DNA from: Aureliella helgolandensis
GTDB lineage: Bacteria; Planctomycetota; Planctomycetia; Pirellulales; Pirellulaceae
NCBI RefSeq assembly: GCF_007752135.1
Contig: NZ_CP036298.1
Coordinates: 4,712,001-4,776,000, forward strand
Length of the DNA stretch: 64,000 bases
Reading direction: 5' to 3'
Shown: piece by piece, positions 1 to 9,614 of the stretch
How the letters are laid out: the number at the start of each line of letters is the position of its first letter
How positions within the stretch are numbered: position 1 is the stretch's first letter
Made by a program: the position numbers and the translations under genes
The notes under the pieces: generated by a model
The model's database searches: none
Seen by the model: the letters and a program-made list of their open reading frames with translations, nothing else
What the model was told of the DNA's origin: nothing

Positions 1-3000
1 TCGGGCTGACTGTAATCAAAAAGGGGAAAAGTAGCTTTGTAAGCTGTCTTTTCCACAAGGATCAAAAGCCCTCGATGTCGCTGTACACACTTCCCAACGG
101 CGAGTGGCGTTACAAGTGTTTCTCTTGCGGCGAGAAGGGCGATGTCTTCGACTTGGTTCAGAGACACAACAATGTCGAATTCCGTGAGGCCCTCGAATTG
201 GTTGCTCAGTTCGCGGGAGTTTCACTACCACGAACTTCAAAAGCAAGTCGGTCTCGTTCAGCAGAGTCGATTGCGCTGAAAGCCTTTACGACAAGTACCG
301 CGTATGAAAAATCAGGCCTACAGACTTGGGCGAAGCAACGCGGTTACAAAATAGCAACACTAGAGCGGTTCGACGTCCGCTTCACCCGTAATCAAAAGCT
401 CTCAACTGAATTCAACAAAGATCGAGAGACGTTGGCTTCTCTTGAAGACGCTGGACTTGTCGTTCGCGCTGCAGGCGTTGATGCGCGACAACCAGAGCTG
501 GACCTGGACATTCCGTTTCGCGATGCAATGTTCGGAGATCGAATTGTCTTTCCTGTGAAGGACATTCGAGGGCAGCCAAGGGGCTTTATCGGTCGAGCAG
601 TCGCAGAAGATGCTCGGCAGCGATACCTTTTCACGAGGTCGTTCCAGAAGAGCAAGCACTTGTTCGGTGCTGATGTCGTGCGTAAAGCAATTGCGAGTGA
701 TTCGGACGCTGGCGAAGAGGGCACAATTGAACCGCTTGAATACGTCTATGTGGTTGAAGGGCCAACGGATGTACTCAGGCTTGCAGGTTTCGGACTCCAC
801 GCGGTCGCTGCGATGGGAAGCGATCTTTCTGAAACACAAGCTGAACTCCTCGGCGAACTTGCTCGCGACGCATTGATGCGAAATCGTTCGCCTGTGATAC
901 GGGTCTTTTTTGATAGTGACGATGCGGGCGTCGAGGGAACACGCCGAGTTCTCGCACAATTGCTTCGTCAGATCGTAAAGTCGGCAAACTTCATGATTGA
1001 AGTTGTGACCTCACAGGGCGGCGATCATGGCTACGTTGGGGCAGACCCAGACAGTTGGCTAAAAGGCGTTGCTAAGCGGACAGCTATTGAGCGAATAAGG
1101 GAGCATGTGACTGCGGTTGGACAATTTCTTTTGTCCCACAGCATTGGATGCAGATCAAGTGAATTGGAATCAAATTGGAAACGCCTCCCATCTTCCCAGA
1201 AGTTTTCTGCGAGACGGCGCGTCGAACTGTTGTTGAAACGCGATGAGTGGAACGATGTTCTCGACCGACTGGGAGATAGCTTCTTTCGCACTTCGTTTTC
1301 AGTAGACGACAACACAGGTACGCGAGGCACCTGGGAATTTGACCTCGAAAACTTTCTATCACGCCGTGAAGACAGTTCTGGCTCAGCGATTGAAGATGGA
1401 AACATTGTTAGGAGCAGCGAGCAACGCAATTTACTTCATGCGATTCAAATAGCGCATTGTTTTTCTCAACGACGAGAATTCCCAGTCGACGCGAAGAGTT
1501 GGGATCGGTTACTGGTCGGTGGTAACGTCATCGTTCCCTATTTCAGAGAGTTACTCGGAACCTCTAAATGCAAGATCGAACCGCTACTCGCCATGAGTGT
1601 GCCCAAGGCGTCAGGCGGGAGCCGACTGAAAGCGATTCCCTGCCCAGAACAACTTTCGATTCAACAGTATCTTCTCAATGAACTGTTGGGTAGCGATGAA
1701 AGTCGCCTACCACCCAGTTTTAGAGACTGTATCCCTGCCATTCGGTACTCCGGCGGTGGTGTTCACGCGACAGGCCTTCCTTCCGGTGCTTCGACTGCAG
1801 CGACTGCAGCGACTTGCTTTTCCTACCAAGTAGACATGTCGATTGCACATGGAGAGAAGACGCCGGGAAATGAAGGCTTTTTCCGCCCGTACCCGGAATG
1901 TTGGTCGGAATTTGTCGATTACCTATCCAACTCGGTACGCGAAAGCAATCGGGACTGGACTGACGATCGCCGGTACTACGTTGCTCGGCTTGACGTTCGA
2001 GGCTACTACGACTCACTTTCGAGGGCTGCAATCGACCGCGTGCTTTTAGAGCCATTGCAAAATGCAATTGGGACGCTCAGTAAACCAACTGATTTTGCCC
2101 CGTCGTTTCAACCAACCATCGGCGATACGGCGACGCGAGCACGGCAGTTTATTGATGTGCTATGCGACCAGAGCTTTGGATACCAATACTACGACCCAAG
2201 CACGGGAGTTGACACGTCATTTAATAGCGGAGCGCCTCGCGGTATGCCGCAGGGGCCAAGTCTGTCGGCATATCTTGGAACAATCGCACTATTTCCACTG
2301 GACCAAGCGGTTTCAGCCGCAATTGTTGAGTTGAATAAGGGCGTTTCGATTCCCTCGGTAACGTACGCTCGGTACGTAGACGACATGGTCGTCATCGCAC
2401 GCTCAAAGAACGATCTTAATCGCATTCGGATGTTGATCGAAAAAGAGCTTGGAAAGATTGGCCTCGATTTAAGTCCGAAGGTAGACCCATTACCAGCGAT
2501 GAATGCTATTGAGGTTCAGAATTGGCTAACCGCTGATCGCGGACTCGTCGGCGTTTCTGGATTCTCGCAAGCTCCCCCAATTGTAACACCCATCCTATCG
2601 GACGACGGGTGCGTCGATCGTCGTTCTGCCTTAGTGCAATTGCATGATCCGGAATTACGAAGGCCCGGCGTAACTGCGTCAGCCCTGTCAAGTGTTGTCG
2701 AAAAAGTCCTTAAGTGTGTTGAAGTCCGATTTGGTGATCAATGCCATGTCGCTGCATTGATCTGGAGAATCTATACCGCAGAGCTAAGCGAGACCGGAAA
2801 GACGTGGAGCAATTCCGACGCTGTCGGAAAGTTCAGAGAGCTATGGACTGCATCAGCTATGTCCAACGATGGCGATACCGAGCCTTCTCAAACCATGCTG
2901 TTCGCAGCGATTCACGGTCTCGATAAACTGCTCTCTAGTCGTAGCTTCAATTCTGAGGCATTCGCGGACGTTGAACAGGCGAAGGCACTTGACCTAAGAA

Positions 3001-6000
3001 ACGCGATCGCTCAATCAATCAATGCTGGATTGGTTGAGCAACTCAGGACTGATTTTAGTGCTGACTCGAACGACGACGGTTTCATTCTTTCCGTCCATGA
3101 ACTGAGCTTACTTGCACAAACGGTGACTATCTCGCCAGTCGATGACTCCCAGTATTTAATTGGACGAATCGAGCACTTGCGAGCCAACTTCCCTAAGTCG
3201 GAAACGATCACTCGTTATCTAATTTCGATTTCAGCCGTTCCGCCTTTCGGAGCGTTGCTTGCGAAACTTGGAAACGTTGTACGAGATGACACGCCTCTTC
3301 ATATTTTATATCACGAAGCTGTTGGGCGTTTATCGAACGAAAAGCAAGCTGACGACATCGATGTTTTGTTCTGGATGGAGCAGGCGATCAATGAGCAAGT
3401 CACATCATCGCCAGACAACTGCCTTGCCAAAATTTTGGCGAGCTGGCTCTCGACTGGAGATGATGTTGCATCTCGTGTAACTGGTGAACTTGCTGTTCGC
3501 TCGCTCAGCGTACTGCTTAACATTGCAATGACGGACGCAGCTAGGCTGCTGAATCGGCGACGTCCGCTCGTCGATGAAGCATTGAAAGCAAAAACGGAAG
3601 AGGATTCGGTTTGGTTGCCATGCATCCCCATCGGCGGCCTTCGATACTTTGTCGGATCAGCGCGTGGTAAGTTTCTTGCTGTTCCGATTGAGTCAGTGAA
3701 GAACCAGGTAGAATCGACGTCTGAATCGCCGCTCAATTCAGCGGATCTCGCACCTCGCAGTTTGAAATGGGAGACGGCAGGAACATCGTACGAGTACTTC
3801 AACGCCAACAGCGAAACTTGGCATCTACTCAAACCGGATGGCAAAGAAGAACTGTGGGAGAATGCAACCCTCGGTCGATGGATCGCAAGATCATTCGAGA
3901 ACTTGGTAAACGCCGCTTCGGACAGTTTTGAGTGCCCGCCGAACTTGTACAACTTAGTTGCGCGTGAAGGTTCTGAAGGCCAAGCGATTGAGGGAACCCT
4001 TGGGCACTCCGTCGAGGCGGAACAGTTGTCTGGGCAGAGTTTTGCCCGGTCAGCAATCAATGGCTTGCTCGCAAAGCCAGTTCCTCACAATGGCTCCAGA
4101 TACTGGCGGGCAGGTATCGCGATTACCGACTTTCTTGGATTGATGGATGAAGTGGCATGCAACCCGCTGGTGAACATTGTTCGTCCGTCAGCGATACCGG
4201 AGTCGTCCGAGGAGGACTGGGAGCATCAGTGGGCGCAGGAAAAGCTTATTCGGTTTAGTCTGCAGCGTCTCTGTGGCGGAACAGCAAAGGTTTCGCTTGT
4301 TCATGACAATGGGTCGATACCGCCCAGTCTGCAAAGGGTGATTGGTCGCCTGCGTTCGTTCCCAGCGTTGGGTGAGGACGACGAACCATATAGGCAAATC
4401 GCGGCAGTCGTCACGACGGTCTTTGAAACGCGTTTTGCCGCCAAGCGTTTTGATAGCGTCCACGCGGACGATGATCCGAGTGTGCCCGGAGTTCCAACCG
4501 ATCTTCTCGCAAGAATTGCAAGAAGCGTCATCTACACTGACCGGAAACTCTCTGAGCGATTGCCTGTAAGTCCCAGGCCGAAATTCATAGAACGTCGCAA
4601 TGTGTCTGCTTGGATCAGTTTTTCGGATCGCGTTGCAGAATTGAAAAAGCGTCTTGGTGAACGCGATGAGAATGTTGAAACACCACTTCAGGCACTTGCG
4701 AATGGCTTGGCGCTGACCGGACTTGCCGATTTGCTTCGATGTCTGACGCTCGAATTGGTTGTCGCAGAACCAGGTCTTCGCGAGGAGCTTATCGGTCTAG
4801 ATCCAAGCAAAGTGAATCTTGCTCAATGGAATCTCGATGACACCGGCTGTTTCGTTCGCGAACAACGAACAGAACAAGCAGAAGGAGAACGGTCTCAAGG
4901 AGTGGTATTGTTGTTGGCGACTCTGAACGGAGGATTGCAACCCGAGAATCGAAACTACAAAGAGAGTCTCGGTCGGATTACCCCGCTCGGTTGGTGTATC
5001 GCAGCAGGAATTGTTTCTGGGACGCTTTCGTCAAACTTGCGTCTCCGCTCGATGTCGACAGAAAATGACGATGAAAATGCAGTTTCGCTATTCCGTTCGC
5101 TTGCAGGTTTCTTAGCGGCACCTGTAAGCCGCAATGAGAATGACGATCTTCCGGACGAGTCAGATCCTTGGAAAGGTCTCGATTCACTTCTCAAGGATGA
5201 CTGCCACGAACGGGTACTCGAGTTTTCAAGCCAGCTTGAGGCGTATGGACGCCAAGTTGGTCTGATCGTCAGCGAGCCGCGTTGGTCAAAACGTTTCTCG
5301 CTTGTCCCTTCGGAATATGGCGAATCCTCCGCTGATGAAGGGCGCAGAACTTGGGAAGTCAGTCTCGGCCTCGAATCTTTCCAGATTGAGCCCTGGCGAA
5401 TCGCAACGGCGTCCACGGCAAGTGATAGCCCAGGACATAAAGCCGAGTACCGCATCGAAAACGAGCAATCTGAATCGTGCTGGACGGAGACACGATTTAA
5501 AAGCAGGCTTATTGCTGTTCACATTGCACAACCGGGGATCGCTTCGCTTGCTGGCTTCGCACTGCCGTTAAACGGTGATACGAGCGGAGAGCATCCGAGC
5601 GAGATAGATTCTGTCGGCGACAACGCTCTCGAAAAGAACACTTCCGAGCCGGTGCAGGTTCCGTCCCCAGTTAAGTCCGCCGTGTCGGAGCAACGTGCAG
5701 CGAAAGAAAACGAATCTAACATTGTGAAACCTGAGATCGAGTGTGACTGGGATGCCTTAACGAGAGCACAGGAGAAATCCTGGATTAGCCGGGCGAAGCA
5801 ACCGCGAAGTCACTACAAGCGAATCGCGTTAGTTCAACTACAGGTGGAACCCTTTGGTTCCTATCGACATCCCGTCTACGATTGCTCGGAACAGATTCTC
5901 AAGAAGCTTGCAGACGATGAACTCGCAAAAGAACAGGCGACAGCAGAGGAAGAAGGGATACAGCCAGACGATGAACGCTTTCCCAAGAAATCATGGGAAG

Positions 6001-7517
6001 CTGGAAAGCATCCCGCCCGTTTCGACGCGTTCAGCCCGGTTGAGCGGAGAAGGCGACGACTGCTCGATGAAGTGCTTAGAGCGTGCAAACTTTTCAACGT
6101 CGACTTTCTGGTTTTGCCGGAGTACTCAACTCGCCCGGAGACCGTCACATGGATTCAGCGTCAATTGGAAGACCGAAAAATCGAGACTCTTGTTTGGGCA
6201 GGCACTTTCCGACTACCGCCGTTCTACGACACTGCGACTTTTTCTTGGCTGAACGCTGCAAAGGAATGGGCGGCAGTGCTACCGATCGTCGGAAGAACCA
6301 ATCATCCAGGAATCAAAGACAAGACTGGATTCATGACCCGCCTCAAAAAGTATCCGTCTATTGCTTACAACGAGATTTTCAATCCTCCGTCCAACTTCCT
6401 GGGAGCGTTATCCGACGAAAGCACGCGAATCACAGAATTGATTTGCTCAGAAATATTCCTCGCAATGTCTCCGGCCAATCTTCTTGCGCTTTGGAAATCA
6501 CTCGATGCCCTTATCCAACGGTTCGGACGTTCGGTGGTTTCAAAACATATTGAAGAAGAATACGTCATGAAGGATGTCATTGCCTTTTCCAGGGAAACCT
6601 CGCTGTGTTATGAAGAAAGCCGAGTCGGCGAGCCGGCAAGCCGCCGTCGAAGCATTCTTTTCGTTCCATCTATGACACCGCGCACTGTCGATTACGCAAT
6701 CCTAGGCCAAGCGAACCATCTTGCTGCTGGAATGATGACCGTCTTCTGCAATGACTCTGGTTCTCACTCACATGGACAGAGCTGCTTCATCGGCGAAGAT
6801 GGCTGGGACAATGAAAATCGGAAAGAAATTCTTGGCATTCCTGGTGCTGGGCCGTACCACGGCCTAACGCCTGGATTCTTCCGACAGTTCCAAGCGGATC
6901 GCGGGTGGCTGGGCACTGACGAACAAGCGATGGTGATTGCGGACGTTGATCCAAATCACCAATTCGGCGGAAAACCGCGTCCACAGAATTTGCTACCACC
7001 TCTCGAGATGGTTGCGCACCTTCCGATTCTTGAGGTTGGCGGTCGACAAAATCAGGAACGAAAGAAGATCGACTATGGACGCCTGACGAAACTTCCTGCT
7101 CCTGATTTGGCCGAACTCGTTCGGGTTATCCCGTGGCTGGATGGGCTTGACTGGGGAAATCAAAAAGCGTCGGACATGGCGTCACGAAAGTTTGTGGTTG
7201 ATCGAATACTTCAAGGAATCTCGACGATCATTTCCGCCCCTACAAATTCGGGGAATACCATTGGCGACCACAAGAACTTCGTGCTTGCACGTGCGCTGTT
7301 GTCGCTGGCCCACAGTGTTCCGGAGAACGCAGGTTGGCTAAAACGACGGGCTGAAGCATACAAGAGCCAACACGCTTCAAATCCAATGCCGTATCCACCG
7401 CCAGTCGCAACGGATTGGTTATACGTTGACCTGGACGAGGATCGCGAAGATGACGATGAATGCGAGCTGCAAGTCCCCCAAGTCGAGACGGAACCTGATG
7501 AAAAACTAAGCGACTGA
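1..7517 (+). CDS. Primase-reverse transcriptase-nitrilase fusion (DRT class 1-like), 5' end outside window
   Basis: Likely anti-phage reverse transcriptase with a built-in primase. The frame is open from base 3, so the real start lies upstream. The first ATG (75) is inside the zinc finger: Cys 45-47 and His 54-56 precede it, and the second half CFSC is at 117-128. Numbering from the ATG at 75: CHC2 zinc finger up to about residue 50; DnaG-like catalytic region with TOPRIM motifs EGPTD (228-232) and DSDDAG (280-285); RT palm with LDVRGYYDSL (Asp640), GAPRGMPQGPS near 718-730 and YVDD (767-770); about 1000 residues with no recognised domain; nitrilase fold from about 1915 with Glu2016 (VLPEYS), a Lys near 2091 and Cys2225 (VFCNDSG), a complete Glu-Lys-Cys set. 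RT plus nitrilase is known from DRT type 1 (UG1-type RTs); placement in that family is inferred. Stop TGA at 7515-7517. Confidence 0.88.
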   Translation, partial: GLTVIKKGKSSFVSCLFHKDQKPSMSLYTLPNGEWRYKCFSCGEKGDVFDLVQRHNNVEFREALELVAQFAGVSLPRTSKASRSRSAESIALKAFTTSTAYEKSGLQTWAKQRGYKIATLERFDVRFTRNQKLSTEFNKDRETLASLEDAGLVVRAAGVDARQPELDLDIPFRDAMFGDRIVFPVKDIRGQPRGFIGRAVAEDARQRYLFTRSFQKSKHLFGADVVRKAIASDSDAGEEGTIEPLEYVYVVEGPTDVLRLAGFGLHAVAAMGSDLSETQAELLGELARDALMRNRSPVIRVFFDSDDAGVEGTRRVLAQLLRQIVKSANFMIEVVTSQGGDHGYVGADPDSWLKGVAKRTAIERIREHVTAVGQFLLSHSIGCRSSELESNWKRLPSSQKFSARRRVELLLKRDEWNDVLDRLGDSFFRTSFSVDDNTGTRGTWEFDLENFLSRREDSSGSAIEDGNIVRSSEQRNLLHAIQIAHCFSQRREFPVDAKSWDRLLVGGNVIVPYFRELLGTSKCKIEPLLAMSVPKASGGSRLKAIPCPEQLSIQQYLLNELLGSDESRLPPSFRDCIPAIRYSGGGVHATGLPSGASTAATAATCFSYQVDMSIAHGEKTPGNEGFFRPYPECWSEFVDYLSNSVRESNRDWTDDRRYYVARLDVRGYYDSLSRAAIDRVLLEPLQNAIGTLSKPTDFAPSFQPTIGDTATRARQFIDVLCDQSFGYQYYDPSTGVDTSFNSGAPRGMPQGPSLSAYLGTIALFPLDQAVSAAIVELNKGVSIPSVTYARYVDDMVVIARSKNDLNRIRMLIEKELGKIGLDLSPKVDPLPAMNAIEVQNWLTADRGLVGVSGFSQAPPIVTPILSDDGCVDRRSALVQLHDPELRRPGVTASALSSVVEKVLKCVEVRFGDQCHVAALIWRIYTAELSETGKTWSNSDAVGKFRELWTASAMSNDGDTEPSQTMLFAAIHGLDKLLSSRSFNSEAFADVEQAKALDLRNAIAQSINAGLVEQLRTDFSADSNDDGFILSVHELSLLAQTVTISPVDDSQYLIGRIEHLRANFPKSETITRYLISISAVPPFGALLAKLGNVVRDDTPLHILYHEAVGRLSNEKQADDIDVLFWMEQAINEQVTSSPDNCLAKILASWLSTGDDVASRVTGELAVRSLSVLLNIAMTDAARLLNRRRPLVDEALKAKTEEDSVWLPCIPIGGLRYFVGSARGKFLAVPIESVKNQVESTSESPLNSADLAPRSLKWETAGTSYEYFNANSETWHLLKPDGKEELWENATLGRWIARSFENLVNAASDSFECPPNLYNLVAREGSEGQAIEGTLGHSVEAEQLSGQSFARSAINGLLAKPVPHNGSRYWRAGIAITDFLGLMDEVACNPLVNIVRPSAIPESSEEDWEHQWAQEKLIRFSLQRLCGGTAKVSLVHDNGSIPPSLQRVIGRLRSFPALGEDDEPYRQIAAVVTTVFETRFAAKRFDSVHADDDPSVPGVPTDLLARIARSVIYTDRKLSERLPVSPRPKFIERRNVSAWISFSDRVAELKKRLGERDENVETPLQALANGLALTGLADLLRCLTLELVVAEPGLREELIGLDPSKVNLAQWNLDDTGCFVREQRTEQAEGERSQGVVLLLATLNGGLQPENRNYKESLGRITPLGWCIAAGIVSGTLSSNLRLRSMSTENDDENAVSLFRSLAGFLAAPVSRNENDDLPDESDPWKGLDSLLKDDCHERVLEFSSQLEAYGRQVGLIVSEPRWSKRFSLVPSEYGESSADEGRRTWEVSLGLESFQIEPWRIATASTASDSPGHKAEYRIENEQSESCWTETRFKSRLIAVHIAQPGIASLAGFALPLNGDTSGEHPSEIDSVGDNALEKNTSEPVQVPSPVKSAVSEQRAAKENESNIVKPEIECDWDALTRAQEKSWISRAKQPRSHYKRIALVQLQVEPFGSYRHPVYDCSEQILKKLADDELAKEQATAEEEGIQPDDERFPKKSWEAGKHPARFDAFSPVERRRRRLLDEVLRACKLFNVDFLVLPEYSTRPETVTWIQRQLEDRKIETLVWAGTFRLPPFYDTATFSWLNAAKEWAAVLPIVGRTNHPGIKDKTGFMTRLKKYPSIAYNEIFNPPSNFLGALSDESTRITELICSEIFLAMSPANLLALWKSLDALIQRFGRSVVSKHIEEEYVMKDVIAFSRETSLCYEESRVGEPASRRRSILFVPSMTPRTVDYAILGQANHLAAGMMTVFCNDSGSHSHGQSCFIGEDGWDNENRKEILGIPGAGPYHGLTPGFFRQFQADRGWLGTDEQAMVIADVDPNHQFGGKPRPQNLLPPLEMVAHLPILEVGGRQNQERKKIDYGRLTKLPAPDLAELVRVIPWLDGLDWGNQKASDMASRKFVVDRILQGISTIISAPTNSGNTIGDHKNFVLARALLSLAHSVPENAGWLKRRAEAYKSQHASNPMPYPPPVATDWLYVDLDEDREDDDECELQVPQVETEPDEKLSD

Positions 7518-8370
7518 GTCGCGAAATAATCCTACTTTTCACCCAACCTGAATGCATGACGGCTGGGGAAATTATCTCGGCGCTTTGTGAGGTGGCTCGC
7601 GAAGAAAAGGCAGTGCTCTTGATTGAGTTCTGTCAAGCTGTGACTGGCGGCCGACGCCGTAGCGTTAAACATTCGCCGTTTTGCGTTTCCGTTGAGACTC
7701 CAACCTGCTGCTTCGTTAACCGAAGGCATATGAATCGAGTGAACGCAGTTTCCGAGCAAAGAAGCGTCCCTCTCGGATATTATATTGACTTCGCAAATGC
7801 GTTGAATTCAGGGCCAATAGTATTTGCTTTTCATACCCCAGGACGAACCGTCCTGAGCAGCTAGTATCGAGCCCAAAGCCCGTGCCGATCACTTCGACTG
7901 TAGGCGACTGTCCTCTTTGCCGGACAAGAGCCCTGAGAGGGCCACTAAGAGGCTGCAAAGTTGCTCGCCGTTTTCCTTCGTAGATAGGCTCGCGTAGCGG
8001 TCGGGCGATGCTAGGAGCCGCTAACGGCAGTCAAGCATTGGGGGGCTCCTGTGGGATCGTCCAGCCGGCAGTTGCCTAGTTTTTTTGCCGATCAAACGCG
8101 GCTTTCTGACGCCAGTGGGGCGCCCATTGCCAAGAATCGCTCCGGCATCCACCTCCCCGCTCCGCAGGAGATTGCTTGGCGTTCAGTGCGATCACTATTA
8201 GAAGTGCTGAAGGCTGAGTTGGAGCGTCTGCGGTTGTTTCAAAGCACCGCAGTGAGCATTGCTTGAGGTTTTTCCCAAAGGAGTAAGTAGCATCGCCCAG
8301 AAGACAGGTTTGGTTGCCGGCTTGTTTGGCAGACTGAATGAATGCCAAATCAGCTCCAAATGAACGCGAG
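7518..8370. other. Intergenic region, no supported gene
   Basis: About 850 bases after the RT gene. Short open frames exist on both strands (for example 7556-7864 plus) but none has a convincing ribosome site or recognisable protein. An imperfect inverted repeat, AGGAGCC around 8011 against GGCTCCT around 8045, is the only structure I noticed. I see no clear T-rich terminator directly after the RT stop. Confidence 0.5.
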
Positions 8371-8394
8371 GGAGGTGCGCAGCTGCGCGCCTCC
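8371..8394. repeat. Iterated palindrome, copy 1
   Basis: The core GTGCGCAGCTGCGCGC (8375-8390) differs by one base from GTGCGCAGCTGCGCAC, found three more times in this window (59620-59635, 61803-61818, 62427-62442). The flanks GGAGG and CCTCC lengthen the stem, giving 12 paired positions including one T-G wobble. All four copies lie outside recognised genes. Confidence 0.75.
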
Positions 8395-8488
8395 GCTCAT
8401 GCGTTGAAACGAATGACTTCACTCGGCGAATGGAGCAACAATCGGACGAAGGCATGCCGAGCTACCTGCAGCACGCCCGCCAATGGTT

Positions 8489-8659
8489 CTATCTGATGCA
8501 CGAGATTAATGCTGCGGTTCCTACTGCAATCGTGGAGAGAACTAAAATCACACAGATGCCGAGTTGAATGGCTTCCATCATCTGTTGCCTCTCTTCCTTC
8601 CTTAGTTGTCTCCGCTTCACCTCGCAGTGGCAACAGGGTTCGTTTTTCGTTTGAAACAT
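8489..8659 (-). CDS. Small putative membrane protein (56 aa)
   Basis: A short frame starting at ATG 8659 (complement), with AAGGCG about ten bases upstream as a possible ribosome site. The protein begins MFQTKNEPCCHCEVKRRQL, a Cys/His cluster followed by basic residues, and ends with one hydrophobic stretch (about residues 30-52) that could span the membrane. The frame stays open upstream to 8938, but that part reads like non-coding sequence. Family unknown. It stands alone on the minus strand between two plus-strand blocks; the call rests only on the ribosome site and the membrane segment. Confidence 0.35.
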   Translation of the reverse strand: MFQTKNEPCCHCEVKRRQLRKEERQQMMEAIQLGICVILVLSTIAVGTAALISCIR

Positions 8660-8877
8660 GCTGAGTTCGCCTTTTTGAAAGTACCGTGGCTTGTAAAAGA
8701 TGAATTTTACAAACGAGCCTTGCATCTCCAAAACTATTGATGGAATGACGAATTTTGGCATGCACCTAACCGTGATCGGCAAACGGCATGTGTTGGCAAA
8801 TCCGCTGCGAATACTCTCAATATGCAATTTCAGTGTCTGAGGGTTTCTGGGGCGAGTCTCCAACTGCGCAAGGCCGT

Positions 8878-8943
8878 AAACCGTGCGTCCGAACGCCCGT
8901 GAAGGGCGCGAACAAGGTGAATTCGTGCGCGGACGCACGGTTT
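8878..8943. promoter_or_regulatory. 66-nt nested inverted repeat (possible structured RNA or terminator)
   Basis: Outer arms AAACCGTGCGTCCG (8878-8891) and CGGACGCACGGTTT (8930-8943) are perfectly complementary over 14 bp. Inside are a perfect CGCCC/GGGCG hairpin with a GTGAA loop (8894-8908) and an imperfect stem CGCGAA...TTCGTGCG, so the whole can fold as a three-way junction. It lies about 300 bases upstream of the DUF1257 operon and ends in TTTT, so it may be a leader RNA or a two-way terminator. Confidence 0.5.
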
Positions 8944-9242
8944 TCGAGCTGCCTACGCGGCGGACGTTGACATCGAAGTGGGGAAGAAAGACGCATGGTC
9001 CGCATTTGGGCTGGAAAACGGCTCAGGAATCTTCGCCTGTTAGCCTGCCGGCACGCATTGACCTAAATTTCTGGCCTTCTCTGGCTATATCAACTGAGCT
9101 GGAACCCCTAGCTTCCAGCCAGTCCCAATCTTGGGCTCTTCTGGCGGCTGACCATCAATCAGCCGTCTCTCTCATGCGACATCTGAATCACCACTGGATT
9201 CAGTCGAGTCGCATTGTCCCCCATTTCAAGAAGGAGACTCAC

Positions 9243-9614
9243 ATGAGTCACATCGTTTCGGTCCAGACCGAGATCAGAGATCTAGTGGCGGTGCAATCCG
9301 CCTGTCAGCGCCTACGGTGGGATCGTCCTACCGTGGGGCAATTCAAGCTCTTCACTCGCTCAGTCACGGGCTTGGGAGTGTTGCCGCCGCAGTGGCGGTA
9401 CCCAATCGTGTGCGACCTGGCAACAGGCCAGCTCGCCTACGACAACTACGAAGGTCGCTGGGGCAATCCCGCCGACCTAGGACGCTTCAAGCAGGCCTAC
9501 GCCGTCGAGAAGGCAATGCTCGAAGCTCGCAAGGCGGGCAGGTTCGTGGTGGAACGTTCTCTCTCCGATGGTGCGATCGAATTGTGCGTGACCGTTCAGG
9601 GAGGTGTGGAATGA
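9243..9614 (+). CDS. DUF1257 family protein
   Basis: A 123-aa protein opening MSHIVSVQTEIRDL, which matches the start of DUF1257 proteins known from cyanobacteria and plastid genomes next to the Ycf46 ATPase. AAGGAG sits eight bases before ATG 9243, fixing this start although the frame stays open upstream to 8883. The middle holds the conserved pattern of Tyr/Trp/Asp residues (WRYPIVCDLATGQLAYDN, YEGRWG). It is first in a cluster joined by ATGA overlaps to DUF2997 and a Ycf46-like AAA+ ATPase, so the three products probably work together. Biochemical role unknown. Confidence 0.85.
   Translation: MSHIVSVQTEIRDLVAVQSACQRLRWDRPTVGQFKLFTRSVTGLGVLPPQWRYPIVCDLATGQLAYDNYEGRWGNPADLGRFKQAYAVEKAMLEARKAGRFVVERSLSDGAIELCVTVQGGVE

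Noticed and set aside
3311-4060. Long minus-strand frame inside the RT gene (249 codons)
   Set aside because: It is opposite a strongly supported coding frame, has no ribosome site and gives a low-complexity Ser-rich product typical of antisense shadows.
7556-7864. 102-codon plus frame after the RT gene
   Set aside because: Its product has no recognisable features and a minus frame competes for the same bases; it was left as intergenic.
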